Source of the DNA: Gracilariopsis chorda
Lineage: Eukaryota; Rhodophyta; Florideophyceae; Gracilariales; Gracilariaceae
Assembly (NCBI GenBank): GCA_003194525.1
Contig: NBIV01000176.1
Coordinates: forward strand, 94,110-158,109
Length of the DNA stretch: 64,000 bases
Reading direction: 5' to 3'
In this document: positions 10,939-21,918 of the stretch, piece after piece
How positions within the stretch are numbered: position 1 is the stretch's first letter
Layout of the letters: every line of letters begins with the position of its first letter
Notes under the pieces: model-generated
Databases searched by the model: none
What the model was told of the DNA's origin: nothing
Seen by the model: only the letters and a program-made list of their open reading frames with translations
Program-made: the position numbers and the translations under genes

Positions 10939-13900
10939 TTGGGAGAGGCGTCCTCAAAAACGAGGCTGTTGGCGCCCGAGGCGTCCTCGCCTCGCTCCCC
11001 GGTGAAAGTCCTCTCGAGGAAAGACACCGCTGACGCGGACTCTGCGCACCTCGGTGTGTTGCGTCGCCCGTGGATACGGAGTAAAAATCCCCGGATTCCC
11101 GGTAGAGTCTTGGTCTTGGCCAAACGCAATTATATGGTCTATGCCGACCTTGGCCTTGATCCCCAGTTTATGGTGAGGTTTCTCACCGTCCTGGATACAG
11201 GTGCAGGCCTCAACTTTGTTGTGGAATTATTGTTACCCCCGCTTTTGTGGTCTCGTATCCGCTCTGACGCGGTCCCCGATATTTCGGATGCGAAAGACAA
11301 TCCGTTACAAACGGTGGGCACAGTGGACCTCTTCGTGAGACTTGGTACCTCTGTGGTGAAGTTGGACTTCATCGTTTGCCGTTCATTGGCAGCACCAGTC
11401 ATACTAGGATGTGATTACTGCGACAGATTTGTCGACGCAATCAGGCCCCGCCTCAGGCGTGTAGAACTTGACGACGGATCGTCGGTTCCGATTGTTCGCC
11501 GCCCGCTAAAGCGGTCCTCTCGGAAACAAGTTCCGCTCCCTGCTGCGCAGGAACCACCGCCCGCGTCCCGCGAGTCCACCAAGCTCCGCGTCGCTGCCTC
11601 GGTTTCTATACCGGCTGAGTCCCAAGTCTAGGTGCAGGTAAATTCCCGTCAACACGGTCTTCGGGTTATACAACCCCTCGCCTCGTTGTACGAGAAATCC
11701 CAGCTGGCGCTGGCTAATGGAATTGTCTCCATCTCCCCGGATGTTCCTTTCCGGATATTGGTTGCCAACCTTGGCAAACACCCCCAGTATCTGGTAAAAC
11801 ACCAAGTAATTGGGAGTGTAACCCCCCATCCTATGGGAATGCTGCCAACGAAGATGACAGCTGCCGATGTACTCGGAGTTACCACCTCTTCTGAGGAGTT
11901 CGCCCCGCCGTCCGAAGACGTCAAGTCTAAGGAGGGGGAGGAAACCGCTACTTCAGCGTCGAACATACCGAGTAACTTGGAATTGCGAACCACACCTGTT
12001 CCACAGGACAATGCTCCATCGAGCAACGACCGGATTGATCCGGAAAAAGCACTTGAAGCGCTGGACTTCAGCCACGTGCCAGAGTCGCACCGCGACAAAC
12101 TCCGTACCATGTTACGGGAATTCACCACAATGTGGGATGGCTCGCTTGGCGAGATTAATGCAACGGAACACCGGGTCGATTTAATCCCCGGTGTGCGACC
12201 GGTTGCACAACCCCCTTACAGGGCAGGTCCGAAAGCTCGGGAAGAGGAGCAGTCCCAAGTGGACAAGATGCTCCGCGCAGGTGTGATTGAGCCCGCTCAA
12301 TCACCCTGGGCATCCCCAGTTGTACTGGCTTTAAAGGACGACGGAACCTGGAGGTTCTGTGTCGACTACCGCCGGCTCAATGCCGTGACTGTTAGGGACA
12401 CGTACCCTATCCCTCGTATGGACGAGTGTATTGACTCCCTGGGAGACGCCACCGTGTTCACGGCCCTCGATGCCAATTGGGGATACTGGCAAGTACCTGT
12501 CAGACAGGAGGATCGCGACAAAACCGCATTCACCTGCCACGCAGGAACGTACCGCTTCAAGCGGATGGCATTTGGGTTAACCAACGCCCCCGCCACCTTT
12601 CAGCGTGCAGTAGATATTCTACTCAACCGCGTTAAGTGGCGGAGTTGTCTGGTCTACCTTGATGATATTATCATCTTCTTCAACTCTTTGGACGACCATC
12701 TCACTCACGTCCGAGACGTGCTGACCGTACTCCGCGATGCGGGAATTACCCTCAAGTTGAGGAAATGCGAGTTTTTCACAGATACTGTGAAGTATCTGGG
12801 TCACATTATCCGTCCTGGACGGTTAGCGATCGAGAAAGCTCGAGTCAAATCCCTCGTTGAGGTAAAAGAGCCCCGTACTCAAACGGAACTGCGCTCCTTT
12901 TTGGGGCTGGTAAACGTCTATCGACGGTTTATCCCGAACTTTTCGGATACCGCAGCACCCTTGAACGCGTTGTTGCGAAAGGGGAACCCCCCAAAACTGG
13001 GAACATTTACGCCCGAGCAATCGGAAGCTTTTAACTCCTTGAAGGAGGCTGTCACATCAGCACCAATCCTACATCTCCCAAAACTGGGGTTGCCATACTC
13101 CGTAGATACGGACTCGAGTGACTACCAAGTCGGGTGTGCTCTTTTTCAAACCACCCCGAGGGGGAACGACATCCAATTGGTTATTGGTCACGTTCGCTCA
13201 ATGTTCATGAGCGGAACTACTCCGTATCGGAGAAAAAGTGCCTCGCCGTCATATGGGCGATGACCACTCTGCGCCCCTACCTTATGGGAGTTCACTTCAC
13301 CGTGTACACGGATCATTCCTCATTGAGGTGGTTAATGAATATCTCCGACCCGTCGGGACGCCTCATGCGCTGGAGACTCCGCCTAGCGGAATATGACTTT
13401 CAAGTCATTTATAAAAAGGGCGCGCAGAACACCCAGGCCGACGCTTTGTCGCGGTTACCCACAAGTGGGGAAGCACTCCCAACGGAGGATGATGAAGTCC
13501 CATGTTTCATGGCCATAGACCCGGATGATCCGGAATGTGCCGTCGAGGCTGGGCCAGAAAACTGGGACGAGGATGCTGACTTTGACGAACTACTCGAATC
13601 GCGAGATAAATCTGAGAACCCGTTACCGGGAAACTTTGTACCGGTATCCCCGGAAGAAATGATCCGAGAACAATTCAGCGACCCATTCTGTACGAGAATT
13701 CGTGCCCGTATCAACGGTGGTGAAGATCTCCCTTTCGGGGTAAACGACAAAGGCTACCTCGTAAGGAAGGTCGAAGCGTGCCCACAGATTGTGGTACCAC
13801 ATTACCTGCAATCGCGGGTGTTACATCTATCACACTACGCCCCCATCGGAGGTCACCCAGGTGGGAGGAAACTCTACCTAACCCTGCGAAGGGATTTCTA

Positions 13901-15881
13901 TTGGCCCGCCATGGCGGTGGATTGCTACGCAACTGTGCGGTTCTGTAGCCAATGCGCGAAGAATCGCGTCAAGCTCCGCCAAAATGCGAAGAAGATGAAA
14001 CTATTCCCCGCAAGGGCGCCACTCGAGTTTATCGCAATTGATCTTCTCGGGCCACTACTCACCAAAAAACGTGGAAACAAGTTTCTACTTGTCATCACCG
14101 ACCGCTTTTCTAAGCTGGTACGGACTGTCCCTCTTCGGAGGATAACCGCTCTCACGGTGGCCCAGGCTCTGGTGACGCACTGGATTTTTGTCTACGGTCC
14201 CCCTGTGGAGGTGCTCTCCGATAACGGGAAACAGTTCGTGAGCAAGTTCTTCCAGGATGTTTGTCGCATCCTGGATGTCAAGAACTTGTTCACGACTACC
14301 TACCACCCCCATTGTAATGGGCAAGTTGAACGGTTAAATCGGACGTTACTCGCGGCGTTACGTTCCTACGTCGCTGACCACCCAACGAATTGGGATCTCT
14401 ACGCTGATGCGGTAACCTACGCGTACAATACGCAGGTACACCGGAGTACTGGAGTTTCGCCATTCGAGTTGGTTCTATCTAGAACACCCCCGCCTGTGGC
14501 GCTGGAAGCCCAAGCTACCTTGGACAATTTCCCATCTGTGGGTATCTACCGGCAGCAATGGAATCAATGGCTTTCCAAGCTGGTCTCCGCTGCGCGGAAG
14601 TCTATGGCACGGGCCCAAGCCACTTACAAGCGGGATTTTGACGCTCGCTTGCGAGGAAAGACCCCCCCGATTCGGGCAAATAACTACGTCTTCATCAGGA
14701 AGGAGTACTACAACTCGGAATGGGAGAAGCGTCACAAACTCTCGCCTGTGGCGGATGGACCCTTCAAGGTCATCTCTGTTAATGCCGACACTGTCGTTGT
14801 AGAGATAGATGGAGCACACGAGCGGATCTCCCGCGATCGTGTCCTACTCGCGCCCCCTCCCTCCTCAGAAGTAATCCTGGATTCAGAACATCACGTTTCT
14901 ACGGACTCTGCAACACCGGAATCCTCCGGGAGTACTAGGCCTACGGTACTACCACACCCCAGCCGGGGACTCTCAGACCTACCGACCCTGTCGGACTCAC
15001 CGGCTCCGCCGGGTAGTTCGGGCCTCTCAGCGCCCGCCCCCCTGGCGCGAATTTACACCCGCCAGGCGGGGAATGTTATCCCTTATCCCGCCGCTCCGTC
15101 TAAGAAGGGGGAGGAGAACACTCGTTTTCGAGGAACGATATCGCCGTCGCAACGGGAAGTTGAAACGCAGCTACCGCACACCCCTGTCAGAGAAGGATCC
15201 CCGTTACGGGAGTACGGCGATGATCGCCCTCAATCCCCTGAGCAGGGCGATGCCTCGAAGCCGCCGTTGGCGGAAGTCCCCGCGGAAGCGGTTCAATCAG
15301 GCCGATCAGACCCGCGCCTTGCGGAGAAGAGGGGCCCAGATACACCAGCGCCGCTGGGAAATCCCCACACTCAACCTGGGGAAAAAGGCAGCCGAGCCGC
15401 AGCCGAAGCTTCGGGCCCTGGTCCGCAAGCGCCGGAAAAGCCTCCCGTCGTCGACGGAATTGAAGCCCCCGTTCCGGGGAATAATTTGCGCCACCTCCCG
15501 CGACGCTGCGGGGAAGAACCGAGGAACTCGGACAAAGCGCACGCCATCGCACGCTCGAAACCGGTCATACCGGACGCTGCTCCTCCGCGTGGAGACGGTG
15601 CACCGCACTTAGTGGCCAAGCCCCTGAAAAGGGTGTCATCGGCACCTGCCCGGCACCCCCCAAAGGAGAAGTTTGACCGAAAGACGTTCGGGATCTTTTC
15701 TCCGTGGAGGAGAACCCAGTTGGGTAGAGCCCCTCTAGGGGTGGCGCGGCGGAGCCGGTTTATGAGACCGAGGCCACCCTTCGCAACTAGCGCAAGAGGG
15801 TTTAGGACAAGAATTGGTATCCGCGAGAGTGGGAATGCGTCCTCGCCAGAGGTAGGTTTCTACGTAAGTGGGGGTGTGTGA
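10939..15881 (+). pseudogene. Ty3-like element 2 pol (protease, RT, RNase H, integrase), one stop and one frameshift
   Basis: Protease with VLDTGAGLNFV (11190-11222). Then TAG at 11629-11631, directly continued in frame by VQVNSRQHGLRV. RT follows with FCVDYRRLNAV, TALDANWGYWQ, AFGLTNAPATFQ and catalytic YLDD (about 12655-12666), then RNase H. A one-base frameshift near 13170 moves the reading to the frame that carries HPIGYWSRSLN and runs to 15881. That part holds the integrase HHCC zinc domain (LHLSHYAPIGGHPG...FCSQC), the DDE core (FIAIDLLGP, LSDNGKQF, NGQVERLNRTL) and a long Pro/Arg/Ser-rich tail of about 300 residues. Integrase family and domain order are clear. The broken frame means this copy is probably inactive. 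Confidence 0.85.
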
Positions 15882-16231
15882 GCGGATGCGCACACGAGAG
15901 ACGCGGGTAGCGGGAGGTGCTACCCTAAAAAGGGGAAAAAGGAAGGGCGAAGAGGAGGAAGAGAGGACGAAGTGAGTCGCGAGAGCGACGGGGGCGAACG
16001 GCGATGCCGGTAACAATATCCCTATACAGGGCGAAATACCAATGCAATTGGAATGATATGACTCCCAGTGATGGGTCCCTTTAGATGTGCAAGGGGGTTA
16101 GATGTCCCGTGGTTCAATGCGTTTCCCTCCAAGGAGGAGTAGAGCATGCGCGCGAGCGGTAACAACTAGAGCCAATTCCCCAGGTTAGGGTCCCTTGTTG
16201 GGGAAGGTTTACTGATGTGACGGCAGCGCGC
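15882..16231 (+). other. 3' untranslated region of Ty3-like element 2
   Basis: Non-coding stretch between the pol stop and the right inverted repeat. It includes a purine-rich run around 15930-15975. The same sequence recurs at about 29205-29560 in the short derivative, so it belongs to the element. Confidence 0.6.
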
Positions 16232-16469
16232 CGTCGCACTAAGTACTAGCTTCCCAGAAATGGGTGTGAAAATAATAAATAAAATCAACTAAAATACTCC
16301 ACATTTCGTGGCAACATTCACTACTGTGGCCAACCGCCAATTGACCGAAAACCGTGTCCCACGTGTCCATAACCACCATTTTGGGGCGTACTTCATATAC
16401 ACACTACACAGCCGATAATATCGGGAAAACAATCAAGTACCAAGAATCCCTCCCTGAGGGCGTTGCACT
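16232..16469 (-). repeat. Right inverted terminal repeat of Ty3-like element 2
   Basis: Inverted copy of 9554-9791, ending ..GAGGGCGTTGCACT. Immediately outside it the host element resumes in RNase H. Confidence 0.85.
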
Positions 16470-17241
16470 TCAGTCCCAGCGCAGAAGAAGGAGGACGGAA
16501 AGGTCCACCCTGTTCAGTACGCTTCAAGGACTATGACGAATGTGGAAAGGAGGTATTCAACATGTGAGAGGGAGGCTCTAGCCGTCGTCTTTGCGTTGAA
16601 AAAGTTCCGTGTATAGTTCCTTTTGGACATTCCCTTCACAGTTCTCACAGACACCCAGGTGCTGCAGTACGCTTTCCGTAAGAACGAAATCCATGGAAGG
16701 TTAGCGAGGTGGATGGAACTGTTGGCGGAGTACTACTTTGAGGTGAAATATCCCCCGGGCGTTGATAATGGCGTGGCCGATTACCTCTCGCGTATTCCTC
16801 AACAAGAAAGAGACCCAATTTTCATTGAAGATGACCTAGAGGAAGACATAGTGGCTACGATAACTTGGTCAGACCCCCGTATGGCTGGGCTGGAGCCCCA
16901 CCTCCTGGATATAGCGGGGTTTCTCTCAGGTAACGGCGTGCAGGAGCAGGACCCTCAGAAGAGGAAGATCATCTGCCGAAACGCGAAAAGGTTTATGCTA
17001 TGGAACAACACATTGTTCCGTAGGGAAGCTTCAAGATTACGTGCAGTCCCTCCGTTCGATGCATGAGTCGAGATACTGAAGATGTTCCATGGTGACATTG
17101 GTCATTGGGACGTCACTACTACAAGAAACTTCGTTCGCGACAGGTTTTGGTGACCCGGAGTCTACCAAAATGTCACCGATTATGTGGGCGGCTGCGACGA
17201 ATGCCAGAGAGCTGCAAAGCTCCCGAAGTATCAGACCAACC
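16470..17241 (+). pseudogene. Ty3 element 1 RNase H and integrase zinc domain (3' half)
   Basis: The frame starts in RNase H (VQYASRTM...ERRYSTCEREALAVVFALKKF), passes TAG at 16614-16616, and continues through TVLTDTQVL and ARWMELLAEYYFEVKYPPG...DYLSR. It passes TGA at 17064-17066 into the integrase HHCC zinc domain (HGDIGHWDVTTTR...GGCDECQ). A second TGA at 17151-17153 replaces the second W of the usual FWWPGV. Reading ends at 17241, where a Helitron-type terminus begins, so the DDE core is missing. No frameshift is needed across this part. Confidence 0.8.
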
Positions 17242-19445
17242 AAGTGGCTCCATTGCGTGCTTCGCACGCGTTAAGGAGTAAAAGAAGCATTAGAGTGAAA
17301 GGAGTATTTGGGTAGCGTGTTTGGTTCCTGTGCATGCTTTGCACGCAGGCGTTAGAATTGCTCAGGTGACCGTCGCTTCAGTGGTGGAGATAAGCTTCAT
17401 AGATGGTTTGATTTACATAATACGTAGAAATTGAAATTGTGTGCATAGAAAGTGCGCTATCAGCTCCATCATGCAACTCATGATCGAAGGCAATTGTAGT
17501 AGCGTGCTCTGCACGTGGGCGTTTAACGCCCGCGTGCAGAGCACCCCACCGCCGCTGCATGCAATTCTTAGATGCTGATATGGCAATGGCATGCTTTGCA
17601 CGCTGGCGTTTCACGCCCCACGTGCAGACGGCCCCACCGTCTCGGCACGCAGTCTGCAGAGGTTGCTATGTCACGGTACGCTTCGGGCGTGTAGATGAGA
17701 TCTGTATAGCTTAACATTTGGGAGGAAAGTGCCACCATCTTGCAAAGCATAGTTGTTTGTAGCGCTTTCGTACATAGCATTATTGAACAGATTGGCAATG
17801 CCGCCTGTAATATACCTTGTATTGCCATCAGAGCATCAGATAGCCTCTGCAGGCGCGTGTGAGAAGGTATTGTGGCTTCTATTGCATTTAATTTGAGCAT
17901 TAATCGGTACAATGACACTTAGCATCGTCGCCCCTCGAATCGTCGCGCCTAGTATCATTGCGCCTAGCATCGTCGTGCCTAGCATCGTCGCTCCTAGCAT
18001 CGTCGCGCATTTTTGTGCAGAACCTCAGTTAGGGTAACATGGCGTGCTGCTCAGTTATTATGGCTTCTATGGCATCGAGCTTTGAGAATGAAGCTGTAGA
18101 GCATTGCTTGCTAAACAGAAGTAGAATCGTTGCGCATTCCACTATGGTGCATAAATTCTTCATGTAGAACATGTTCAAGCATAGCATTGTTGCGCGGAGC
18201 ATCGTAGAAGGCAGCAATGCGTGTGGGAATTATGCAGTAAACTATGCTACCGTGCGGAACTAAAACCTTCGCTTATATCGCCGCAGCGCAGAGCATCGTC
18301 GTGCCTAGGATTGTGGCGCATCGAATCATTACGCATAGCTTTTTCCCTCTTACCATTGTCACGCCTAGCATCATCGTGTAAAGCATGGTTATGTGGAGCG
18401 TTGGTTAAGAGATCACTGCGTACTGCTCTATGATGTAGAGGAGTATAGACGTGCTGAGAAGTAAATCGGTTTATACTTATGTCGAGCAATGTCATATTTG
18501 CAGGGTAACTACAGCAAAGGAAAGGGGAGCGCTCAGCGCCTAAATGACATGGCACGCTTTAGTGTAGTGCCATTTCATTGGTGTGCATAACTATTGCGAA
18601 TGACATGGCACGCTTTATAGTAGTGCCATGTGCTTGGTGTGCATAACCATGGTAAATGACATAGCACGCGTTAGTGTAGTGCTATTTGATTGTGTACTGC
18701 CATTTCATTGGTGTGCATAACCATGGTAAATGACATAGCACGCTTTAGTGTAGTGCCATTTTATTGGTGTGCATAACCATGGTAAATGGCATGGCAGGCT
18801 TTAGTGTAGTGCTATTTTAGTGTGCAGTGCCATTTCATTGGTGTGCATAACCATGGTAATTGATATGGCACGCTTTAGTGTAGTGCCATGTCATTGGTGT
18901 GCATAACCATGGTAAATGACATTGCAGGCTTTAGTGTAGTGCTATTTTAGTGTGCAGTGCCATTTCATTGGTGTGCATAACCATGGTAATTGATATGGCA
19001 CGCTTTAGTGTAGTGCCATGTCATTGGTGTGCATAACCATGGTGAATCACATGGCACGCTTTAGTGTAGAAACATGGTGTAGTATAGCGTGCAATGGCAT
19101 TGGTGCACATGACCGTTGACAAATAATAATTAAAACGGTCATGTGCACTGAATTGCAACGGCTTGGTAACTGTAGTGTAGCGGGTGGGCTACTATGGTGA
19201 AACGGGTAGGCTACTGTGGCGTGCAAAAGGCGCCAGGTAGAAACGTGTCAGATTATGCGGTGCAAGATGCCGTGCAAAAGGCGCCAGGTGGAAACGTGTC
19301 GCATTATGCGGTGCGAGATGGCTCTTGGACCGCATAAAATCCCACGTTTCCACTTGGCAGCCTCCTTGACGATTTTTCAGCCAATGAGTGGGCGTTAGCT
19401 GACACACAGACAGACAAACTTCCACTTTAGTATAAGTGGGGGGAC
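17242..19445 (-). mobile_element. Helitron-like unit A (non-autonomous, 2.2 kb)
   Basis: Contains no gene. From left: the terminal hairpin, GC-rich inverted repeats at 17505-17640 (GCACGTGGGCGTTTAACGCC type), a short CCTAGCATCGTCG-type tandem at 17920-18010, unique DNA, the 56-bp minisatellite at about 18560-19075, a 46-bp palindrome at 19102-19147, and the shared right end. It is inserted directly into the integrase region of Ty3 element 1. Confidence 0.62.
18560..19075. repeat. 56-bp minisatellite, unit A
   Basis: Imperfect tandem copies of a roughly 56-bp unit built around GCATAACCATGGT..GACATGGCACGC and TTTAGTGTAGTGCCAT. Each unit holds a small inverted repeat (ATGGCACG...GTGCCAT). Spacing varies because some units are shortened. 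Confidence 0.75.
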
Positions 19446-19634
19446 AAGTTGCTCCATTGCGTGCTTCGCACGCGTTAAGGAGTAAAAGAAGCATTAGAGT
19501 GAAAGAAGTATTTGGGTACCGTGTTTTGGGTAATTTGTTTGTAGAATGCAAGTATTTTTGGAGAGTAAGAAGGAAGAAGAAAAGAAAAAAATGAAAGAAA
19601 AAGGAAGAGGTTTACTTGAAGCTATCAAGTTCGT

Positions 19635-19853
19635 CTACAAAAAAACTTCGGGGTACACTACATTATTGGTAGAGGTGCTACTGGCAGGGAGACAGGCCAC
19701 GATGTTAGACGGGTTGGTGGTCCGAGAAAAGGCGACGTACAGCTGGCCATGCGTGAAACAGCCATCACGCAAATCCAGTCCGATGCGACCACTATACGAC
19801 TGACCCTGTGCCTTATTGGTAGTGATGGCAAAACAAACATATACTGGCAACTG
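19635..19853 (-). pseudogene. Helitron helicase C-terminal fragment
   Basis: The minus-strand frame reads CFAITTNKAQGQSYSGRIGL and later HGQLYVAFSRTTNPSNI. These are the conserved last motifs of the Pif1-type helicase of Helitrons, and the fragment is nearly identical to the end of the gene in unit C (21919-22130). Confidence 0.75.
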
Positions 19854-20864
19854 GGTCTGATTTACCAAATAAATAAAAATGTGTGTGCATAGAAAGTGCG
19901 CTTTCAGCTCCGTCATGCAACGCATGATCGAAGGCAATGGTAATAGGTGCTCTGCCCGCGGGCGTTTCACGCCCGCCTGCAGAACACCACAGCACCGCCG
20001 CATGCAGTTCATAGATGCTGGTATGGCAAAGGCATGCTTTGCACGCGGGCGTTTCACGCCCCGCGTGCAGACTGCCCCACTGCCTCGGCACAAAGTCTGC
20101 AGAGGCTGTTATGTCACGCTACGCTTTGGGCGGGTAGATTAGATCTGTATATTTTAACATTTGCAAGGAAAATGCCACCATCGTGCAGGGCATACTCGTG
20201 TACCATGACACCTAGCATCGTCGCCCTTCGAGTCAATACGCCTAGTATAATCGTGCCTCGTATCGTCGCGCCTAGCATCGTCGCGCTTAGGATCGTCACG
20301 TGCAGTATCGTGGCGTCTAGCATCGTGGAGCATTTTTGTGCAGAACCTCATTTAGGGTAGCATGGCGTGCTGCTCAGGTATTGTGGCTTCTATGGTATCG
20401 AGCTTTGAAGATGAAGCTGTAGAGCATTGCTTGGTAAACGGAAGTAGAATCGTCGCGCATTCCACTATGTCGCATAATTTCTTCATGTAGAACATGGTCA
20501 AGCATAGCTTGGTTGCGCGGAGCATCGTAGAAAGCAGCATTGCGTGTGGCAATTATGCAGTAAACTATGCTACCGTGCGGAAGTAAAACCTTCGCGTATA
20601 CTGCAGCATTTTAGAGCATCATCGTGCCTAGAATCGTCGCGCATCGAATCATTACACATAGCTTTGTTCTTCTTACCATTGTCGCGCCTGGCATCGTCGT
20701 GTAGAGCATGGTTACGTAAAGCGTTGGTTAAGAGATCACTGCGTAATGCTCTATGGTGTAGAGGATTATAGACATGCCGGCAATTAAATGCGTGTATACT
20801 TATGTCAAGCAATGTTTCATTTGTAGAGTAACTAAAGCAAAAGAAAGGGGAGCGCTCAGCGCGC

Positions 20865-21360
20865 GAATGACATGGCACGCTTTTGTGTGGTGCCATTTTA
20901 TTGGTGTGCCTAACCATGGTGAATAACATGGCACACTTTAGTGTAGTGCTATTTTATTGGAGTGCATAACCATGGTGAATGACATGGCACGCTTTTGTGT
21001 GGTGCCATTTTATTGGTGTGCCTAACCATGGTGAATAACATGGCACGCTTTAGTGTAGTGCTATTTTATTGGAGTGCATAACCATGGTGAATGACATGGC
21101 ACGCTTTAGTGTAGTGCCATTTTGTTGGTGTGCATTACCATGGTGAGTGACATGGCACGCTTTATTTTAGTGCCACTTTATTGGTGTGCATAACCATGGT
21201 ACTTAAAATGGCACGGTTTATCGTAGTGTCATTTAATTATGGTGAATGACATGGCAAGCTTTATTGTAGTGCCATTTCATTGGTGTGCATACCCATGGTG
21301 AGTGACATGGCACGCTTTAGTGTAGTGCCATTTTATTGGTGTGCATAACCATGGTGTAGT
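20865..21360. repeat. 56-bp minisatellite, unit B
   Basis: Same unit as in Helitron-like unit A, about nine copies with small deletions. Confidence 0.75.
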
Positions 21361-21918
21361 GTAGCTTGCAATGCGATTGGTGCACATGACCGTTGAAAAA
21401 TAGTAATCAAAACGGTCATGTGCACTGCACTGCAACGGCTTTGTTACTGTAATATAGTGGGTGGGCTACTATGGTCAAACGGCTAGGCTACTGTGGCGTG
21501 CAGAAGACGCCAAGTGGAAACGTGTCGGATTATGCGGTGCAAGATGGCGTGCAAAAGGCACCAGGTGGAAACGTGTTGCATTATGCGGTGCAAGATGCCT
21601 CTTGGAGCGCATAAAATTCCACGTTTCTACTTGGCAGCCTCCTTGGCGATTTTGCAGCCAATGAGTGAGCGTTAGCTGACAGACAGACACACAGACAGAC
21701 AAACTTCCGCTTTAGTATAAGTGGGGGGACAAGTGGCTCCATTGCGTGCTTCGCACGCGTTAAGGAGTAAAAGAAGCATTAGAGTGAAATTAGTATTTGG
21801 GTAGGGTGTTTTGGGTAGTCGGTTTGTAGAATGCAAGTATTTTTGGGGAGGGAGAGGGGAGAAGAAAAGAAAAAATGAAAGAAAAAAGAAGAGGTTTACT
21901 TAAAGCTATCAAGTTCGT

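Larger units (their letters stand above)
9554..16469 (+). mobile_element. Ty3/gypsy-like gag-pol unit bounded by 238-bp inverted terminal repeats
   Basis: The outer 238 bp at the left (9554-9791) and right (16232-16469) are reverse complements at roughly 93% identity. Both start at the same terminal sequence, AGTGCAACGCCCTC. Between them is gag-protease-RT-RNase H-integrase in Ty3 order. Ordinary Ty3 elements have direct LTRs; inverted termini are typical of DIRS elements, yet this unit has a DDE integrase and not a tyrosine recombinase. A shorter relative at 28977-29796 ends at the same terminal bases, so the terminus is real. No target duplication is obvious (left flank ..ATCTGT, right flank TCAGTC..). 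Confidence 0.8.
6927..17241 (+). mobile_element. Ty3/gypsy element 1, split by a nested element and 3'-truncated
   Basis: Coding order is gag (6927), zinc knuckles (about 7695), aspartic protease (about 8365), reverse transcriptase (to 9553), then after the 9554-16469 insertion RNase H (from 16470) and the integrase zinc domain (to 17241). That order defines Ty3/gypsy. Compared with the nested element 2, about 0.5 kb between the YVDD box and RNase H is missing at the insertion point. The 3' end is cut where the Helitron array begins. Confidence 0.85.
19446..21731 (-). mobile_element. Helitron-like unit B (deletion derivative keeping the helicase tail)
   Basis: Left end as in the other units, then about 70 codons of Pif1-like helicase C-terminus, then a switch near 19870 to the non-autonomous filler seen in units A and D (GC-rich inverted repeats about 19945-20075, CCTAGCATCGTCG tandem 20205-20335, 56-bp minisatellite about 20865-21360, palindrome 21380-21425). 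This looks like an internal deletion of a full element fused to repeat filler. Confidence 0.62.

Noticed and set aside
13409-15612. Antisense and off-frame ORFs over the integrase and tail of element 2
   Set aside because: Shadows of the GC-rich pol frame.
9554-16469. DIRS-type retrotransposon
   Set aside because: Inverted ends fit, but pol encodes a zinc-binding DDE integrase and an aspartic protease, not a tyrosine recombinase.
17378-21864. Short ORFs within Helitron-like filler and minisatellites
   Set aside because: Low-complexity translations of tandem repeats, not conserved in frame between units; only the helicase tail at 19635-19853 is supported.
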